A stretch of 64,000 bases of DNA from Mesostigma viride (Eukaryota > Streptophyta > Mesostigmatophyceae > Mesostigmatales > Mesostigmataceae), in the NCBI GenBank assembly GCA_009746045.1, contig RPFO01000079.1, positions 1,717,285 to 1,781,284 on the forward strand, in the 5' to 3' direction. Below, in pieces: positions 35,938 through 47,760 of the stretch; positions within the stretch are counted from its first letter, which is position 1, and each line of letters begins with the position of its first letter. Made by a program: the position numbers and the translations under genes. The notes below the pieces were generated by a model, which was not told where the DNA came from, made no database searches, and saw only the letters and a program-made list of their open reading frames with translations.

Positions 35938-36780
35938 TTTAATCCTGGGGTGATCATGTTTACAAAAACTCTTACAAAAACTCCTCGCGTTCAGTGGGCC
36001 CTACCGTAGTGGCTGAAATCAAATTGCGAATAAATAATTTTTCAAGGGTTTTTTTGCATGGTTTTGACACTTTACGGGGAAAGTTCAGCCCGGGTTAGGT
36101 AAACTTCGAGCCCGGGAGCTTGTTTATATTAGGGCACCTAGTTCAGTGTCTGACTTGGATTCTAACCTATCTAATAACCTATCTAACCATATTAACCTAT
36201 CTAACCATATTAAAAACCATCGGGCATCCTGTGACCCGTACGCCGTAACTTTTTACGGAATTCCGTACATTTCAGTGATCAACTCGTGATCGACGGGTGT
36301 ATTTTTCGCCTTTTCCCGTTGGGCGCAAGTCGACGGAATTTGGAGATCGTACAGGCTTCCGTGCGTGGTTAGACGGAAGACACCGTATCTTGGGCGGCGG
36401 ACGGAGCGCGTTGGTGCTGTGGGATACGATTGGCGTTCACTCGCTGAAATCTTTAATGGCTTTCAAGTCGTCTCGCGACATTTTGACGTTAGCGACTCGA
36501 TCGAGCTTAACTGGAGCGTAGTTCGTAGAGCTTTAACGACAGCTTGCCACCTGTCGGCTCACCGAAACTGGGTCGTCTACTAGAGTGACGGTCGGATTGA
36601 CGGCTTTCCTCATTTAATTACGGCCGCCACAATCCGTGCTCAGACCAGAACGTGGCCGCTAGCCATGTACCAACCTACGATGATCATCGTAGGTTGGCTC
36701 ACCGAAACTGGGTCATGATCACGACGTGAGAGTTCAACCAACTACGCGCAAATTTTCCGTCTTCAATCCGTGCAGGTGTT
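35938..36780. other. Host repeat-derived spacer
   Basis: Around 36000-36050 it contains the inverse of the repeat at 37990 (GTAGTGGCTGAAATCAAATT). A short duplicated CTCACCGAAACTGGGTC occurs at about 36558 and 36698, the second next to a CCTACGATGATCATCGTAGG palindrome. No gene is seen. Confidence 0.4.
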
Positions 36781-36784
36781 CTTG

Positions 36785-36786
36785 AA

Positions 36787-36817
<31 letters not shown>

Positions 36818-37425
36818 GGGGGGGGGGGGGGGGGGGGGACTCTGGGTGGGTGGGGGGGCGGGGGCCGGGGGCGGGGGATCCCGCAGGTCTACAGTCTGGC
36901 GTCAGTCTTGCTGACGAGGGCGGGGGGCCGGCCTTGCGACCTCGCCAGGGGCGGGGCGTCTCACTGTGCGGCCGTAGTTGGTCGATCTTTTGCGACTTGC
37001 CACCTGTCGGATCACCTAAATCGGGTCGCCTTCTATAGTGACGGTAGGATAATTTGACGAATTTCGTATTTTCGGGGGGGGAAGAGGGGGGGAGGAACTC
37101 CGGGTGGGGGGGGGTGCGGGGATGGGGGTGCGGGGGACAGATCCGCCAGTGCATCGTGGCCGGCCCTCGCTGAGGGGGGGGGAGAGGGGGGGGGGGGGGC
37201 TCCGGGTGGGTGGGGCGGTGGGGGGTGGGGGGGTGGGGGGTGGGGGGTGACGGATCCGCCGGTGCCGCATCATGGAGGGCCCTCGCTGAGGAAGGTGGGG
37301 GTGGGGGGGACCTCCGGGTGCCCCAGGTGGGGGGGCGCGGGGGGCGGGGGATTCCGCGTACCATGATGACGTCTCGCTGAGGGGGGAGGGGGGTTGCGAC
37401 CTCGCCTGGGGCGGGGCGTCTCACT
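36785..37425. repeat. G-rich minisatellite with poly-G run
   Basis: An almost uninterrupted G run (about 36788-36838) is followed by repeats of about 110 bp built from GGGGGGG, CTCCGGGTGGG and CCCTCGCTGAGG. It has strong potential for G-quadruplexes. No gene is seen; the Pro-rich frame on the minus strand is composition only. Confidence 0.6.
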
Positions 37426-37687
37426 AAGGCAGCGAATGGCCTCCGGGTAGGTGGGAACTGGGAATGAGCCGGGCGGACCGACTGCGGTGTTTCAGGCCCA
37501 CACAGCGTGTCGTTATTTGTCTGAGTCCCGACTTTTTCCTTTTTTCAGCCCCCTTCATAAGCTTCAGTTGACTGAAATCGAGTTGCCATGTGTACATGTT
37601 GGCGGAAGGATCGAAACTCGACTACTAGAGTTACGGTCAGCTTTGCGCCTTCTTTTGGGGGGGATGCGAAGCATCCCCCCCCCTTAA

Positions 37688-38330
37688 TGTCAAGTACATT
37701 ACTTAATTACCCACCAAGCGCAGTTCCTATCTGACAATTAAGTGAGTACCAGTATGACATAGGCCCTAATCAGTGCTAACAGCTGCAGGGCCCCTAATTG
37801 AACGCGTTCTCAATGTGGCGCGACGCGGCGCGGCGCGGCAAGCGCGGCGCTCCACTTCATCTAGCTGCGCCGCGGCCTGCAGCCAGAAACAGGTGTAGCG
37901 CCTGCCGGTTGTCATACTTTACTACGGGGTAAATTCAGAAGTATTATTTTAGCACTTTTCGGGGGGTCATTCGAAAAGATTTATTCGCAATTTGATTTCA
38001 GCCACTACGGGTAATTATCAAGTAACAAGTAACGTGCGTGTTTTCAACTTGCCCGTTGAAACTCTTTACGGTGTAAATTGAAGTATTATTTTAGCACTTT
38101 TCGGGGGGTCATTCGAAAAGATTTATTCGCAATTTGATTTCAGCCACTACGGGTAATTATCAAGTAACGTGCGTGTTTGCAACTTGCCCGTTGAAACTCA
38201 TACGGCAGAAACTGATACGGCGGAGCCGATTTTCTGAAGAACCTCCTCGTTATTTTTGCAAATTCGTGACAAATTCGGTGGATGGATGGATGGATGGATT
38301 GACGGATTTTTATCCCCTATTCCCTGCTCC
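37688..38330. repeat. Host segmental repeat, copy 1
   Basis: It begins GTCAAGTACATTACTTAATT, contains a GC-rich GGCGCGACGCGGCGCGGCGC block, then two tandem ~150-bp units (TAAATTGAAGTATTATTTTA to TTGCCCGTTGAAACTC), and ends in (GGAT)n. The second copy lies at 41056-42215, split by an insertion. Confidence 0.7.
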
Positions 38331-38463
38331 GCCCACTGATTGCTGTCTTGTCACATCATCATAACAAGGAAATTAAAGCTCAAGTAAACCAATGATGGCA
38401 GCTATCTACATGCAGTCACACAAATGCAATATCTCCAACATGATCGTCGATAAAAAAACTTCC

Positions 38464-40170
38464 TTAACCCCTAAATGGTCTGGCTGCCGATTTTCCGCCT
38501 AAAACTGAGTTACAGCCGACACGTCGGCCCCTTCTCGGGGGACCAAATGCCGCGAAAACTATTGAGAATTAGGAAAAGTTTAGCTGAGAAGATCGAAAGT
38601 TTATAATTTTCCTCACAGCATGGTACTAGGGTTTGCATACTTCTGACAAAGTTATAGAGGTGTTCTGGCCGGTCAAAGTACAAGGGGTCAGGGTACTTTT
38701 TCACGTACAACGTGCATTCCGGAAAACGACGACCTGGCCATGGCGGCTTGCGCCCACGCACGGCATTTATGTTTTCGTTCGAATTTTCTGACCAAACTCA
38801 GGAAATTGATTTTATACGTCCTAAAGATGATACAGGCCAATTTTTGGTTCGCGGGAATGCCATTTGATAGGTGTCGGCAGCGTTCTTGCTCGAAAAAACT
38901 GCGATCAGGCCGGACGATAGAAACGTTGACAGCAATACCTTTCCGGCGTATTTTAAAGGATATATTAGTTTCTTTGTACTTTTTATGGTACATGGTAGTC
39001 GTAAACGTGCAAGGGTGGCCAGAAATCGCCGAATCCAGCGACCATGCTGCACAACTTTGGTGTGCCGAAATGCGCCATTTTGCGGCCACCGCCTGGGCCA
39101 AGGTAACGCCATCCATGCCTGGTAAAGCTTAAGCATCGTTTTCCTATCGATGTTTGACGTTTATATATACGTTCTAGCTTGTGTAGCGCATTCTTTTTGC
39201 ATTATTCATGCTCTTTCTTGACCCTGGCCTGGCCCCTTTCTAAAACACCCTTCTTAGATGCTTCCCTCAGTCAGTTGACCTGCCACAGGGTGATGGTGAT
39301 AAGTTTTAGAGGCTGTATGGGTTTGAATACCTCCATATATGTTTGTTATACATTTCCCACACACATATTGCATGAGTGTGAGGCAGTTGGCTGGTCTCTG
39401 TGGCATCATCAAGCATGTAACCGGTGAGTAGAAGCTTCCCATTGTCAGCATGTGCCACCAGGTGTGCTGGCCATCACCTGGCAAGCTGTAGCAGCTTAGG
39501 CCTAGTTTATCCTTGCTAGGGCAAGCTGAAATAGGCTTAAAATCACTAGTTTGTTGGTGGCTGCCTCCTAGAATGCATGCCTTGCGTAGGGTATCCGTAC
39601 CACGTTACCTACGTGCATGGACAAGGTGGCACCTGCACATAGGTGCCATGTAAGGGCAGTGTGATGATGCAGTTATGTTTCCCCATCATTGTGGAAGGGA
39701 AATGTATTGTGTGGCATGGTTGGGGGCCATTTTAGTAGGTATTAGTAGGTAGTATGCCCACTCCTACCCCCTTGGTTGCTTTTTACCAACGGTACCCCTA
39801 TGGGCTGTACTGGGTGTAACTGCTGGTATACCCACCCAAATGATGACCCCAATGGCTCAAACTGTTCAGCAACTAATTGTTCATCATCCCTGAAGTGGTA
39901 GGTGCCTAGCTCTTACAACATAATTCAAAATGCACATTCTACCAAAAATGAAAACGCTCGTCTTGACCCCCCTGACTTTGACGGCAGTTATACATGGCCT
40001 ACCCTGCATATATGTAAGGTTGTGATATACCAACCCGAAGGGCAACTCATGGACATGCTTGGCCCCCAAGGACAGCCATTGGATATGGGTGGGTTGGATG
40101 GCATCTGGTTTGCAAAATTGTGAAGTTACAGCCGATGCATCGGCAGTATTTCTGCCCATTTAGGGGTTAA
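38464..40170. mobile_element. piggyBac-like non-autonomous element with TTAA duplication
   Basis: TTAA at 38464-38467 and 40167-40170 flanks a 1699-bp segment with inverted ends CCCCTAAATGG and CCATTTAGGGG. A TTAA target and ends starting CCC are the marks of piggyBac transposons. No DDD transposase is encoded, so it depends on another copy. Subterminal TGCCGAT motifs occur near both ends. Confidence 0.7.
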
Positions 40171-41055
40171 TCCCTGCACGATAAAATGCAAAGAAACCAG
40201 TGGCGGCCGTTCAGCTTCTGACCGCTGACAGTGATGCCGCTGCGAGGAAAGGGTGCGTCACTATCACACAACAAGAAGCGTCCATACGCACAACATCCTT
40301 GCCAGAACACGTGCTATGAAATCCCTTACGCCTTCCCTAGGATCTATCGGTTGAGACTGAAGCGGATTTGATCAAGACATCAACGAAAACAAGCTAAAGC
40401 TGCCAGGTATTCGTCAACACGACGGTGAGCAACGGAGAGTTAACTGGCGGAAACTGACCAAAACGAACGCAAAAAACTTCGAACGATGAGCTCTTCGAAG
40501 AAAGAACTGATAGTAGATAACAGTCGCCACAAATCTATACCTTGCCCTCGTAGATCCCTAACCCAGGCGCGCAACAACTGCCGTTCTTCCATGGAAGGTT
40601 CCGACATGCACTGCGCAGGCCTCAAGAAATACTTACCGAGAATGGCCGAAAATGTAGCAAAAAGCACCCGTTCGGTTTAGAATTCGATGCTACCGATATG
40701 AATGCATCCTTCACGGTCAAAAAGACCCCCAAAACTGAGAATTTACTGCCGCAATCACGAATTCTATTTTATTCCGCGCGACCAAAAAATGAAGATTACC
40801 CCCCATATTGCCGATGGCAGTAAAAGAAAGCAGCGATATTCTAAACCAGCCACTTGCCGCCGCAACCCAACATCATTAAATCATCGTCTTCAACATCCAA
40901 GCATTTTTTTTGCATTTCTCTAGCCCTACATTGCTAGTTTCGCCTAAACGCAGTCGCCATGGCCACTTCCGCAAGTGGTGCGCGCACGGAGCACCCACTT
41001 TTCACGGTACGGCCGGTGCGGAAAATATTCGGCGCGCCACGTCCCCTTAAGCTTG
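40171..41055. other. Unique host-like sequence
   Basis: Mixed composition with no convincing gene. Short open frames lack domain features. Confidence 0.4.
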
Positions 41056-42215
41056 TCAAGTACATTACTTAATTACCCACCAAGCGCAGTTCCTATCTGA
41101 CAATTGAGTACTTACCAGTATGACATAAGGCCCTAATCAGTGCTAACAGCTGCAGGGCCCCTAATTGAACGCGTTCTCAATGTGGCGCGACGCGGCGCGG
41201 CGCGGCAAGCGCGGCGCTCCACTTCATCTAGCTGCGCCGCGGCCTGCAGCCAGAAACAGGTGTAGCGCCTGCTGGTTTTCATACTTTACGGGGTAAATTG
41301 AAGTATTATTTTAGCACTTTTCGGGGGGTCATTCGAAAAGATTTATTCGCCATGTGGCAGATTAATTAACACTCGTATCTGCGTCGCCCATATAGATCGT
41401 GCAAAGCAATGCTGTGAAATCCGGGTTCGGGTAGCTGTTCTTGGGTTCTGTTTTGCCACCTTTCTCTAGTCTACGGAGATGCCTAACGTACCTAACTAAT
41501 ACATATCGGCCTGCATTCGCCTGTGAATGCCGAATTGGGCCAAAGTCGGCTGTGAATGCGTTCCACCGCGCCACAGGCACTAAGCCGCCCCCGCCCACCT
41601 CCGGTGGCTTGCGCCACCTTTACCCCAGTCAACCCGTCGCCCCTCGGGTTGGGGACAACGCCTCCACCATCCGACGGCCCCAATCCCTCGCGTCGCGTCT
41701 ATGTGGTTCCGTAGTTTGCTTGTTTTGTATTGGTTGTTTATGTGTAGTATTTTGTAGTATTTTGGACGGACGACCCGAGCCGCTAACTTAGCGGGTTTAT
41801 CGCGGCCGTTGGATCCATCATCGGACGCTCCAGATTGTCGGAGGCTAACGTTTTAACTTTTTTCATATTGCCTTCGTATATGATTTCAGCCACTACGGGT
41901 TATTATCAAGTAACAAGTAACGTGCGTGTTTTCAACTTGCCCGTTGAAACTCTTTACGGGGTAAATTGAAGTATTATTTTAGCACTTTTCGGGGGGTCAT
42001 TCGAAAAGATTTATTCGCAATTTGATTTCAGCCACTACGGGTAATTATCAAGTAACGTGCGTGTTTGCAACTTGCCCGTTGAAACTCATACGGCAGAAAC
42101 TGATACGGCGGAGCCAATTTTCTGAAGAACCTCCTCGTTATTTTTGCAAATTCGTGACAAACTCGGTGGATGGATGGATGGATGGATGGATTGACGGATT
42201 TTTATCCCCTACAAG
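41056..42215. repeat. Host segmental repeat, copy 2, interrupted
   Basis: It matches copy 1 (37688-38330) at 41056-41350 and again from 41880 to 42215. The intervening 41351-41879 is unrelated and was probably inserted. Confidence 0.6.
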
Positions 42216-43140
42216 TAGACCCGGCGGGGGCCAAGCCCCCAACTATTTTGGACTTCACAACTATTGGAGAATCCTATTCAAGCCCGGCTGCGCAGAGTCT
42301 AAATTCCCGTGGCCCGGTGCCAGTGGCCCAGTGCCCGTGGCCCGGCGCGGCGCCCGTGGCCCGGTACTGGTTAGTGGCCCGGTGGCTACTGGCTAGTGCG
42401 AGTTGTGGCCCGTTGAAATTCCTTTCGTCCCTCCGTTGCTGAATTTTTTTCCCCGTGGCTAGTTGCCCGTGGCCCGTGGCTACTACTACTGGCTTCGCTG
42501 CGGTCCGGATAGGAATTAGTACGGTGCAAGTAGACCCGGCGGGGGCCAAGCCCCCAACTACTTTGGACTCCACAACTATTGGAGAATCCTATTCTGCGCA
42601 GAGTCTAGATTCCCGTGGCCCGGTGCCAGACTGTGGCCCAGTGCCCGTGGCCCGGCGCGGCGCCCGTGGCCCGGCGCGGCGCCCGTGGCCCGGTACTGGT
42701 TAGTGGCCCGGTGGCTACTGGCTAGTGCGAGTTGTGGCCCGTTGAAATTCCTTGGACGGAGGGACGGAACCGTCCCTCCGTTGCTGAATTTTTTTCCCCG
42801 AGGCTCGTGAACGTTGGGCAGCGGATGTTCCGAGCAGTACAGTAACTTGCGTTGTAGTGTTCTGCCCTTTGCCCTTGCGGATTGGTGCGCAGTATGGTGC
42901 TCGCTCGCTCCGCTCGCTCGCCGTACGGTGCTCGCTCGCTTCGCTCGCTCGCCGGGCGCTTCGCGCGTACTGTATCTGCGATATCTGCGATATCTGCGAT
43001 ATCTGCGATTCTCCCGTCGACCTCCGGAGTACCCCCCAGTGGCTGATTTTTGTACCACGATTTTCTACCTAATTTTGCAACCAACGGTCACGAAGCTCGC
43101 TTTATATAAGGGAAAGGACAAGTAGACCCGGTAGGGGCCA
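42216..43140. repeat. Short-period host repeats
   Basis: A unit starting CAAGTAGACCCGGCGGGGGC occurs at about 42212 and 42528 and in variant form at 43119. A GTGGCCCGG-rich block ending GAATTTTTTTCCCCG occurs twice (to 42462 and to 42800). Palindromic CGCTCGCTTCGCTCGCTCGC tracts (42898-42960) and GATATCTGC repeats follow. Similar blocks recur at 47100-47700. No gene is seen. Confidence 0.5.
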
Positions 43141-43380
43141 AGCCCCTACTATTCGAGACTTTATTCAAGTCCCCTACTATTAACTAATTCATATAGACGC
43201 GTAACTGCGTCCCCTACTATACAATCCTCATTCTCCCTGTACGTTGATTGGGGGAGATGGGACAGGGGCCTTGGCTTGGGTGGTCGGGCTCCTATGCCTT
43301 GGCTACTTGGTTGGTTGGGTTTGTGCAGTCTAGGGGCTAGTCTAGGGGTGCTCCGTGACTCCCCAACGGGAGCACGAGTT

Positions 43381-43404
43381 TAATTAATTAATTAATTAAT
43401 TAAT
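43381..43404. repeat. (TTAA)n microsatellite
   Basis: Six TTAA units in tandem. A similar tract lies at 54817-54840 at the junction of two LINE 3' ends. Confidence 0.7.
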
Positions 43405-43518
43405 AGGGCAACTTTGGCAGCTGAACAACCCGTGAATGATGCGAGTCACCAAGACAGCCACGGCCATGGTTTGGTCATGGGCACATGGTTTGTCAAGGAG
43501 ACAACATGTGCATGATCA

Positions 43519-43776
43519 GAATCGGTGTTCTCTGAACGTAGTTTCTTTATAACAGATGAGAATGAACGCCGCTATGTGAGTGGTACTACGGGACGGTGGG
43601 CCTTGGGCTGGACCGGTTCCATGAGTTAGAATTAGTTGGCCAGTTTTGTATGGCCATTTCTAGTTCGTTAAGTTAAGTAGCAATTAAGTTACTGTTGCTG
43701 ACGGCTCATGAGGCGAGCCCGGGCTACGCCGCCCTAAAGTGCCATTTGCACGATGTTCTAGGTCTCTTTTTCTTGT
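43519..43776 (+). repeat. 258-bp direct repeat, copy 1
   Basis: Nearly identical to 44895-45153, from AGAATCGGTGTTCTCTGAAC to GGTCTCTTTTTCTTGT. Non-coding. Confidence 0.8.
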
Positions 43777-44774
43777 AATCGGATGTATGGGGTATGGGTA
43801 TGGCGGATTACAAGAAATTTAATGCTGCCCTAATCGCGTCAGCCTTTTGGCTGGCGGTGGCCGATTAGAGATGGCGCGTGACTGACATAGCTTGAACAGT
43901 CACGTGACTGTGAAAAAGAAATTAAAATTACCCTCGTCGGTTTTCTCCCCGCAGCTGGGTTCTTGGCCGACGAGAGACTATAAAATACTTCGCGTTTGCC
44001 TGCGCGTGGCACCTGTACGGAACTCTGAAACCATGAGTAAGATTTCCGTGCCACGCTGCAGTGCCTACCGCTTTGCTGCGGAATGTCGCAGCAGGGTTGC
44101 AGTTCCTGACTGCTGACTGCCGAAGGAAGGGTGGTCGGGTTACTTTTAGTGGGCATTGTGATGGACGACAAGTCTGTCGGCCCTCGCGTAAGTAGAAAAA
44201 TATTTACCAGCATCCGCTCTTATGGGTGCGTGAGGTCTCGGGAATGTGGTGGGGACGAATTCCGGAATTATGCAATATTTCGATTCAGACCGAGACTTAA
44301 AGGGCCAACAGACGGACCTGGGCCGGGCAGGACCAAATATTTTGGCCGGCCCAGTTGCGCTTGCGCTTTATCGGCCGCTGGGGTGTGTGATGAGAGCCTG
44401 CTCATCAACTAAAACCTGAAATATGGAAAGTTACTCCCCCAGGTGACAACGTTGACAGTAATCGAGATATGGTGGCATCGGGTGACGTCCTATAAGTTGT
44501 CGTCACGTTAGGGCGGCACTGGCCTTTGAGGGAGGTCCGTGATCGTTAAACGAGGCGTCTTCTTCCTTGTCTTTGCGTGCACATTCAACACCCTCTTTTA
44601 CTGGCCGAGGGTGGAAGGCTGGGGGGGGCCCTGCGAAGGGTTATCGTGCATGAGGCTCGCTACAGCCGCCGGCGATTGTAATGGTCGTGACCGTTGCGGC
44701 AGGGCAGCCTCGAGAGCCACTGAGCGAAAGTGGTTGGCGGAGCTTTGGAGATAAAGCACCAGGAAAGGGGGGTT
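43777..44774. other. Host-like spacer between direct repeats
   Basis: No recognised gene. Short frames (for example 44131-44412) lack domain features. Confidence 0.35.
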
Positions 44775-45312
44775 GGGTAACGAGAACTACGATCAATCAT
44801 GAAATGGGTGCAGCGTGGCAGGCTCACTCATGGGTTCTGTAATTGCCCACTTATTGTTTTAATCAAATGTTGGTGGATTGGTAATAGTGGGAATAGAATC
44901 GGTGTTCTCTGAACGTAGTTTCTTTATAACAGATGAGAATGAACGCCGCTATGTGAGTGGTACTACGGGACGGTGGGCCTTGGGCTGGACCGGTTCCATG
45001 AGTTAGAATTAGTTGGCCAGTTTTGTATGGCCATTTCTAGTTCGTTAAGTTAAGTAGCAATTAAGTTACTGTTGCTGACGGCTCATGAGGCGAGCCCGGG
45101 CTACGCCGCCCTAAAGTGCCATTTGCACGATGTTCTAGGTCTCTTTTTCTTGTCCCGCCCTCCCTCCCTCTTCTTGTGTTTGTTTCTAGGGTAACGAGAA
45201 CTACGATCAATCATGAAATGGGTGCAGCGTGGCAGGCTCACTCATGGGTTCTGTAATTGCCCACTTATTGTTTTAATCAAATGTTGGTGGATTGGTAATA
45301 GTGGGAATAGAA
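44775..45312 (+). repeat. Nested direct repeats
   Basis: A 124-bp unit (44775-44898, from GGGTAACGAGAACTACGATC) recurs at 45189-45312. Between the two lies the second copy of the 258-bp repeat (44895-45153). The order suggests unequal exchange or a duplicated insertion. Confidence 0.75.
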
Positions 45313-45365
45313 CAGGTATTTCATTTATACAACAATTACTTAATCAGAGCACAGCCAAGGCCGAG

Positions 45366-46040
45366 TGTTTGCTTCATGGTCAGTGGGTGGCTGCTCGGTC
45401 AGTATGGTAAACTCATGCTCGGTCAGTGGATGGAACGTGTGCTTGGTCAGTGGGTGGAACGTGTGCTTGGTCAGTGGGTGGAACGTGTGTTTGGTCAGTG
45501 GGTGGAACGTGTGTTTGGTCAGTGGGTGGCAGGTGTGCTTGGTCAGTACGGGGAACCCGTGCTTGCATGGTCAGTGGGATGAACGTGTGCCAGTATGGGG
45601 AACCCGTGCTTGGTCAGTGGGTGGCACGTGTGCTTGGTCAGTGGGTGGAACGTGTGCTTGCATGGTCAGTGGGTGGCACGTGTGCTTGGTCAGTATGGAG
45701 AACCCGTGCTTGCATGATCAGTGGGTGGAAGGTGTGCTTGGTCAGTGGGTGGAAGGTGTGCTTGGTCAGTGGGTGGCACGTGTGCTTGGTCAGTGGGTGG
45801 AACGTGCACTTGGTCAGTGGGTGGAACGTGTGCTTGGTCAGTGGGTGGCACGTGTGCTTGGTCAGTATGGGGAACCCGTGCTTGCATGGTCAGTGGGCTG
45901 AACGTGTGCTTGGTCAGTAGGTGGAACGTGCACTTGGTCAGTGGGTGGCACGTGTGCTTGGTCAGTGGGTGGAACGTGTGCTTGGTCAGTATGGGGAGCC
46001 CGTGCGTGGTCAGTGGGCTGAAAGTGTGCTTGGTCAACAG
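45366..46040 (+). repeat. 24-bp minisatellite
   Basis: About 27 units of CTTGGTCAGTGGGTGGAACG plus TGTG, with variants containing GGCACGTG and a longer unit with GTATGGGGAACCCGTGCTTG. Since 24 is divisible by 3, frames stay open, but they are repeat artefacts. Confidence 0.85.
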
Positions 46041-47100
46041 TGTGGGTGGGAGGATTACCATTCAAATGATAGCTCTTAAAAACATGACAAAGGCAGAGAC
46101 ACCATCTCCTTTAATGCATCAATCTAGTGATTCATCAGTAATGCCAAAAATGCCCAGTAAAGGTCCCTTTCATGAAAAGGAACAAATCAAATTCGAGCTC
46201 AAAATACAAAGGTTTTTTCCCCGGCCGTTTGCTTGGGCTTGACGCTCAGAATACCACGCCGTGTGTATGCCATCCCCCGCAGGCAGAATACCTGCTTTTA
46301 AAGCAACAGCCCACGCAGATGCAGCAAAAACAGGAACACTTCCCGTGGCTGACCGAAACACAATGGAAAAATAATGCGTGAGTGCAGGAAAAGGAATGGA
46401 AAGGCATTCGCCGGCATGTGTCCCCGACCGAAATACAGCAACAAAGAGCGGGAGGCATACCTGCCATGCGGGAAGTGACTCAACGAATGTTGTTGCCGAG
46501 GAAAATGGGCCTCCTTTCCCGCTGATGACGGAAACACAAAGCAAACAGACGGGCTCGAAGCATAGGAATGCATGAAACATGAAACGACGTTCCAAAGCGT
46601 CCGAAATCGAAATAAAACAAAACCGAGCGCAAAAGACGGTGGAATATGTGCATGGCGGGACAGTGCTGCTATGGAACCGCCCGGTAGGCAAACTGCCTCT
46701 CCCTATCCGCTCGAAAGAGACGGACCGACTGGAAGCCAAAATGCTTATGTGACACCGTTCCAAAGCCCAGCAAACAACAAACGCAGCTTACCCAGGCGTC
46801 AGAACGGGTGCCACCTTCTTACCCCGACAGTCATCTTCCCCGCAATCTTTTCCAAGAGCTCGCGGCACCCACAGTCCAGGCGCTCCAAAGAACCGTCATG
46901 AAAGACGGCGTCATTGTACCCCGTTTCAAAGCGTCCAACAATGAAAACGTAGCTTGCCCAACAGTCACGACCTCCTGAACAGGCGGCTGTCGACAGCCAT
47001 CCCGTCTTCCCGCGGCCATCATTTGAAATTTCATGCTGGGCCCCGATGCTGCACGCTGCTGAAGTGGTGGGCCGACCGCGCGCTGCTGGGCGCTGGGGTG
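46041..47100. other. Host-like sequence without recognised genes
   Basis: Mixed composition. Short frames on both strands lack recognisable domains. Confidence 0.35.
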
Positions 47101-47760
47101 GCTCTAGCCCGTGGCCCATGGCCCGTGGCCCGTGGCCCATGGCCCGTCGGCGCTGGTTTCCTTCCGTCCCTCGCTGAAATTGCCCGTGCTCCTTCGCTGC
47201 GCTCCGGAGAGGAATCGTAAGCGGCCGTAGGTCTGAAAATCGTTGGCGTATCTTTTTCTAAGTAACGTGCTCCTTCGCTGCGCTCCGGAGAGGAATAGTA
47301 GAGTACGGTGCTCGCTGCGCTCGCTGTGCGCTTTAGCAGTACGGTGCTCGCTCGCTCCGCTCGCTCGCCGTACGGTGCTCGCTCGCTTCGCTCGCTCGCG
47401 GTAGGGTGCTCGCTCGCTTCGCTCGCTCGCCGTACGTACTGTATCTGAGATATCTTCGATTCTCCCGTCGACCTCCGGAGTACCGCTCGCTGCGCTCGCT
47501 GTGCGCTTTAGCAGTACGGTGCTCGCTCGCTCCGCTTGCTCGCCGTACATACTGTATCTGAGATATTTTCGATTCTCCCGTCGACCTCCGGAGTACCCCC
47601 CAATGGCTGATTTTTGTACCACGATTTTCTACCTAATTATCGGCGGTACTCCCCCTAATTTTGCAACCAACGGTCACGAAGCTCGCTTTATATAAGGGAA
47701 AGGATTCCCTGCTCCGCCCAGGCTCCGCCTGATAAATATACCCATTTCCCCGAAATTGTT
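47101..47760. repeat. Palindromic short-period host repeats
   Basis: GTGGCCCRTGGCCC runs, GCTCGCTCGCTTCGCTCGCT palindromes and TCCCGTCGACCTCCGGAGTA occur at least twice each, related to the block at 42800-43100. Confidence 0.5.
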
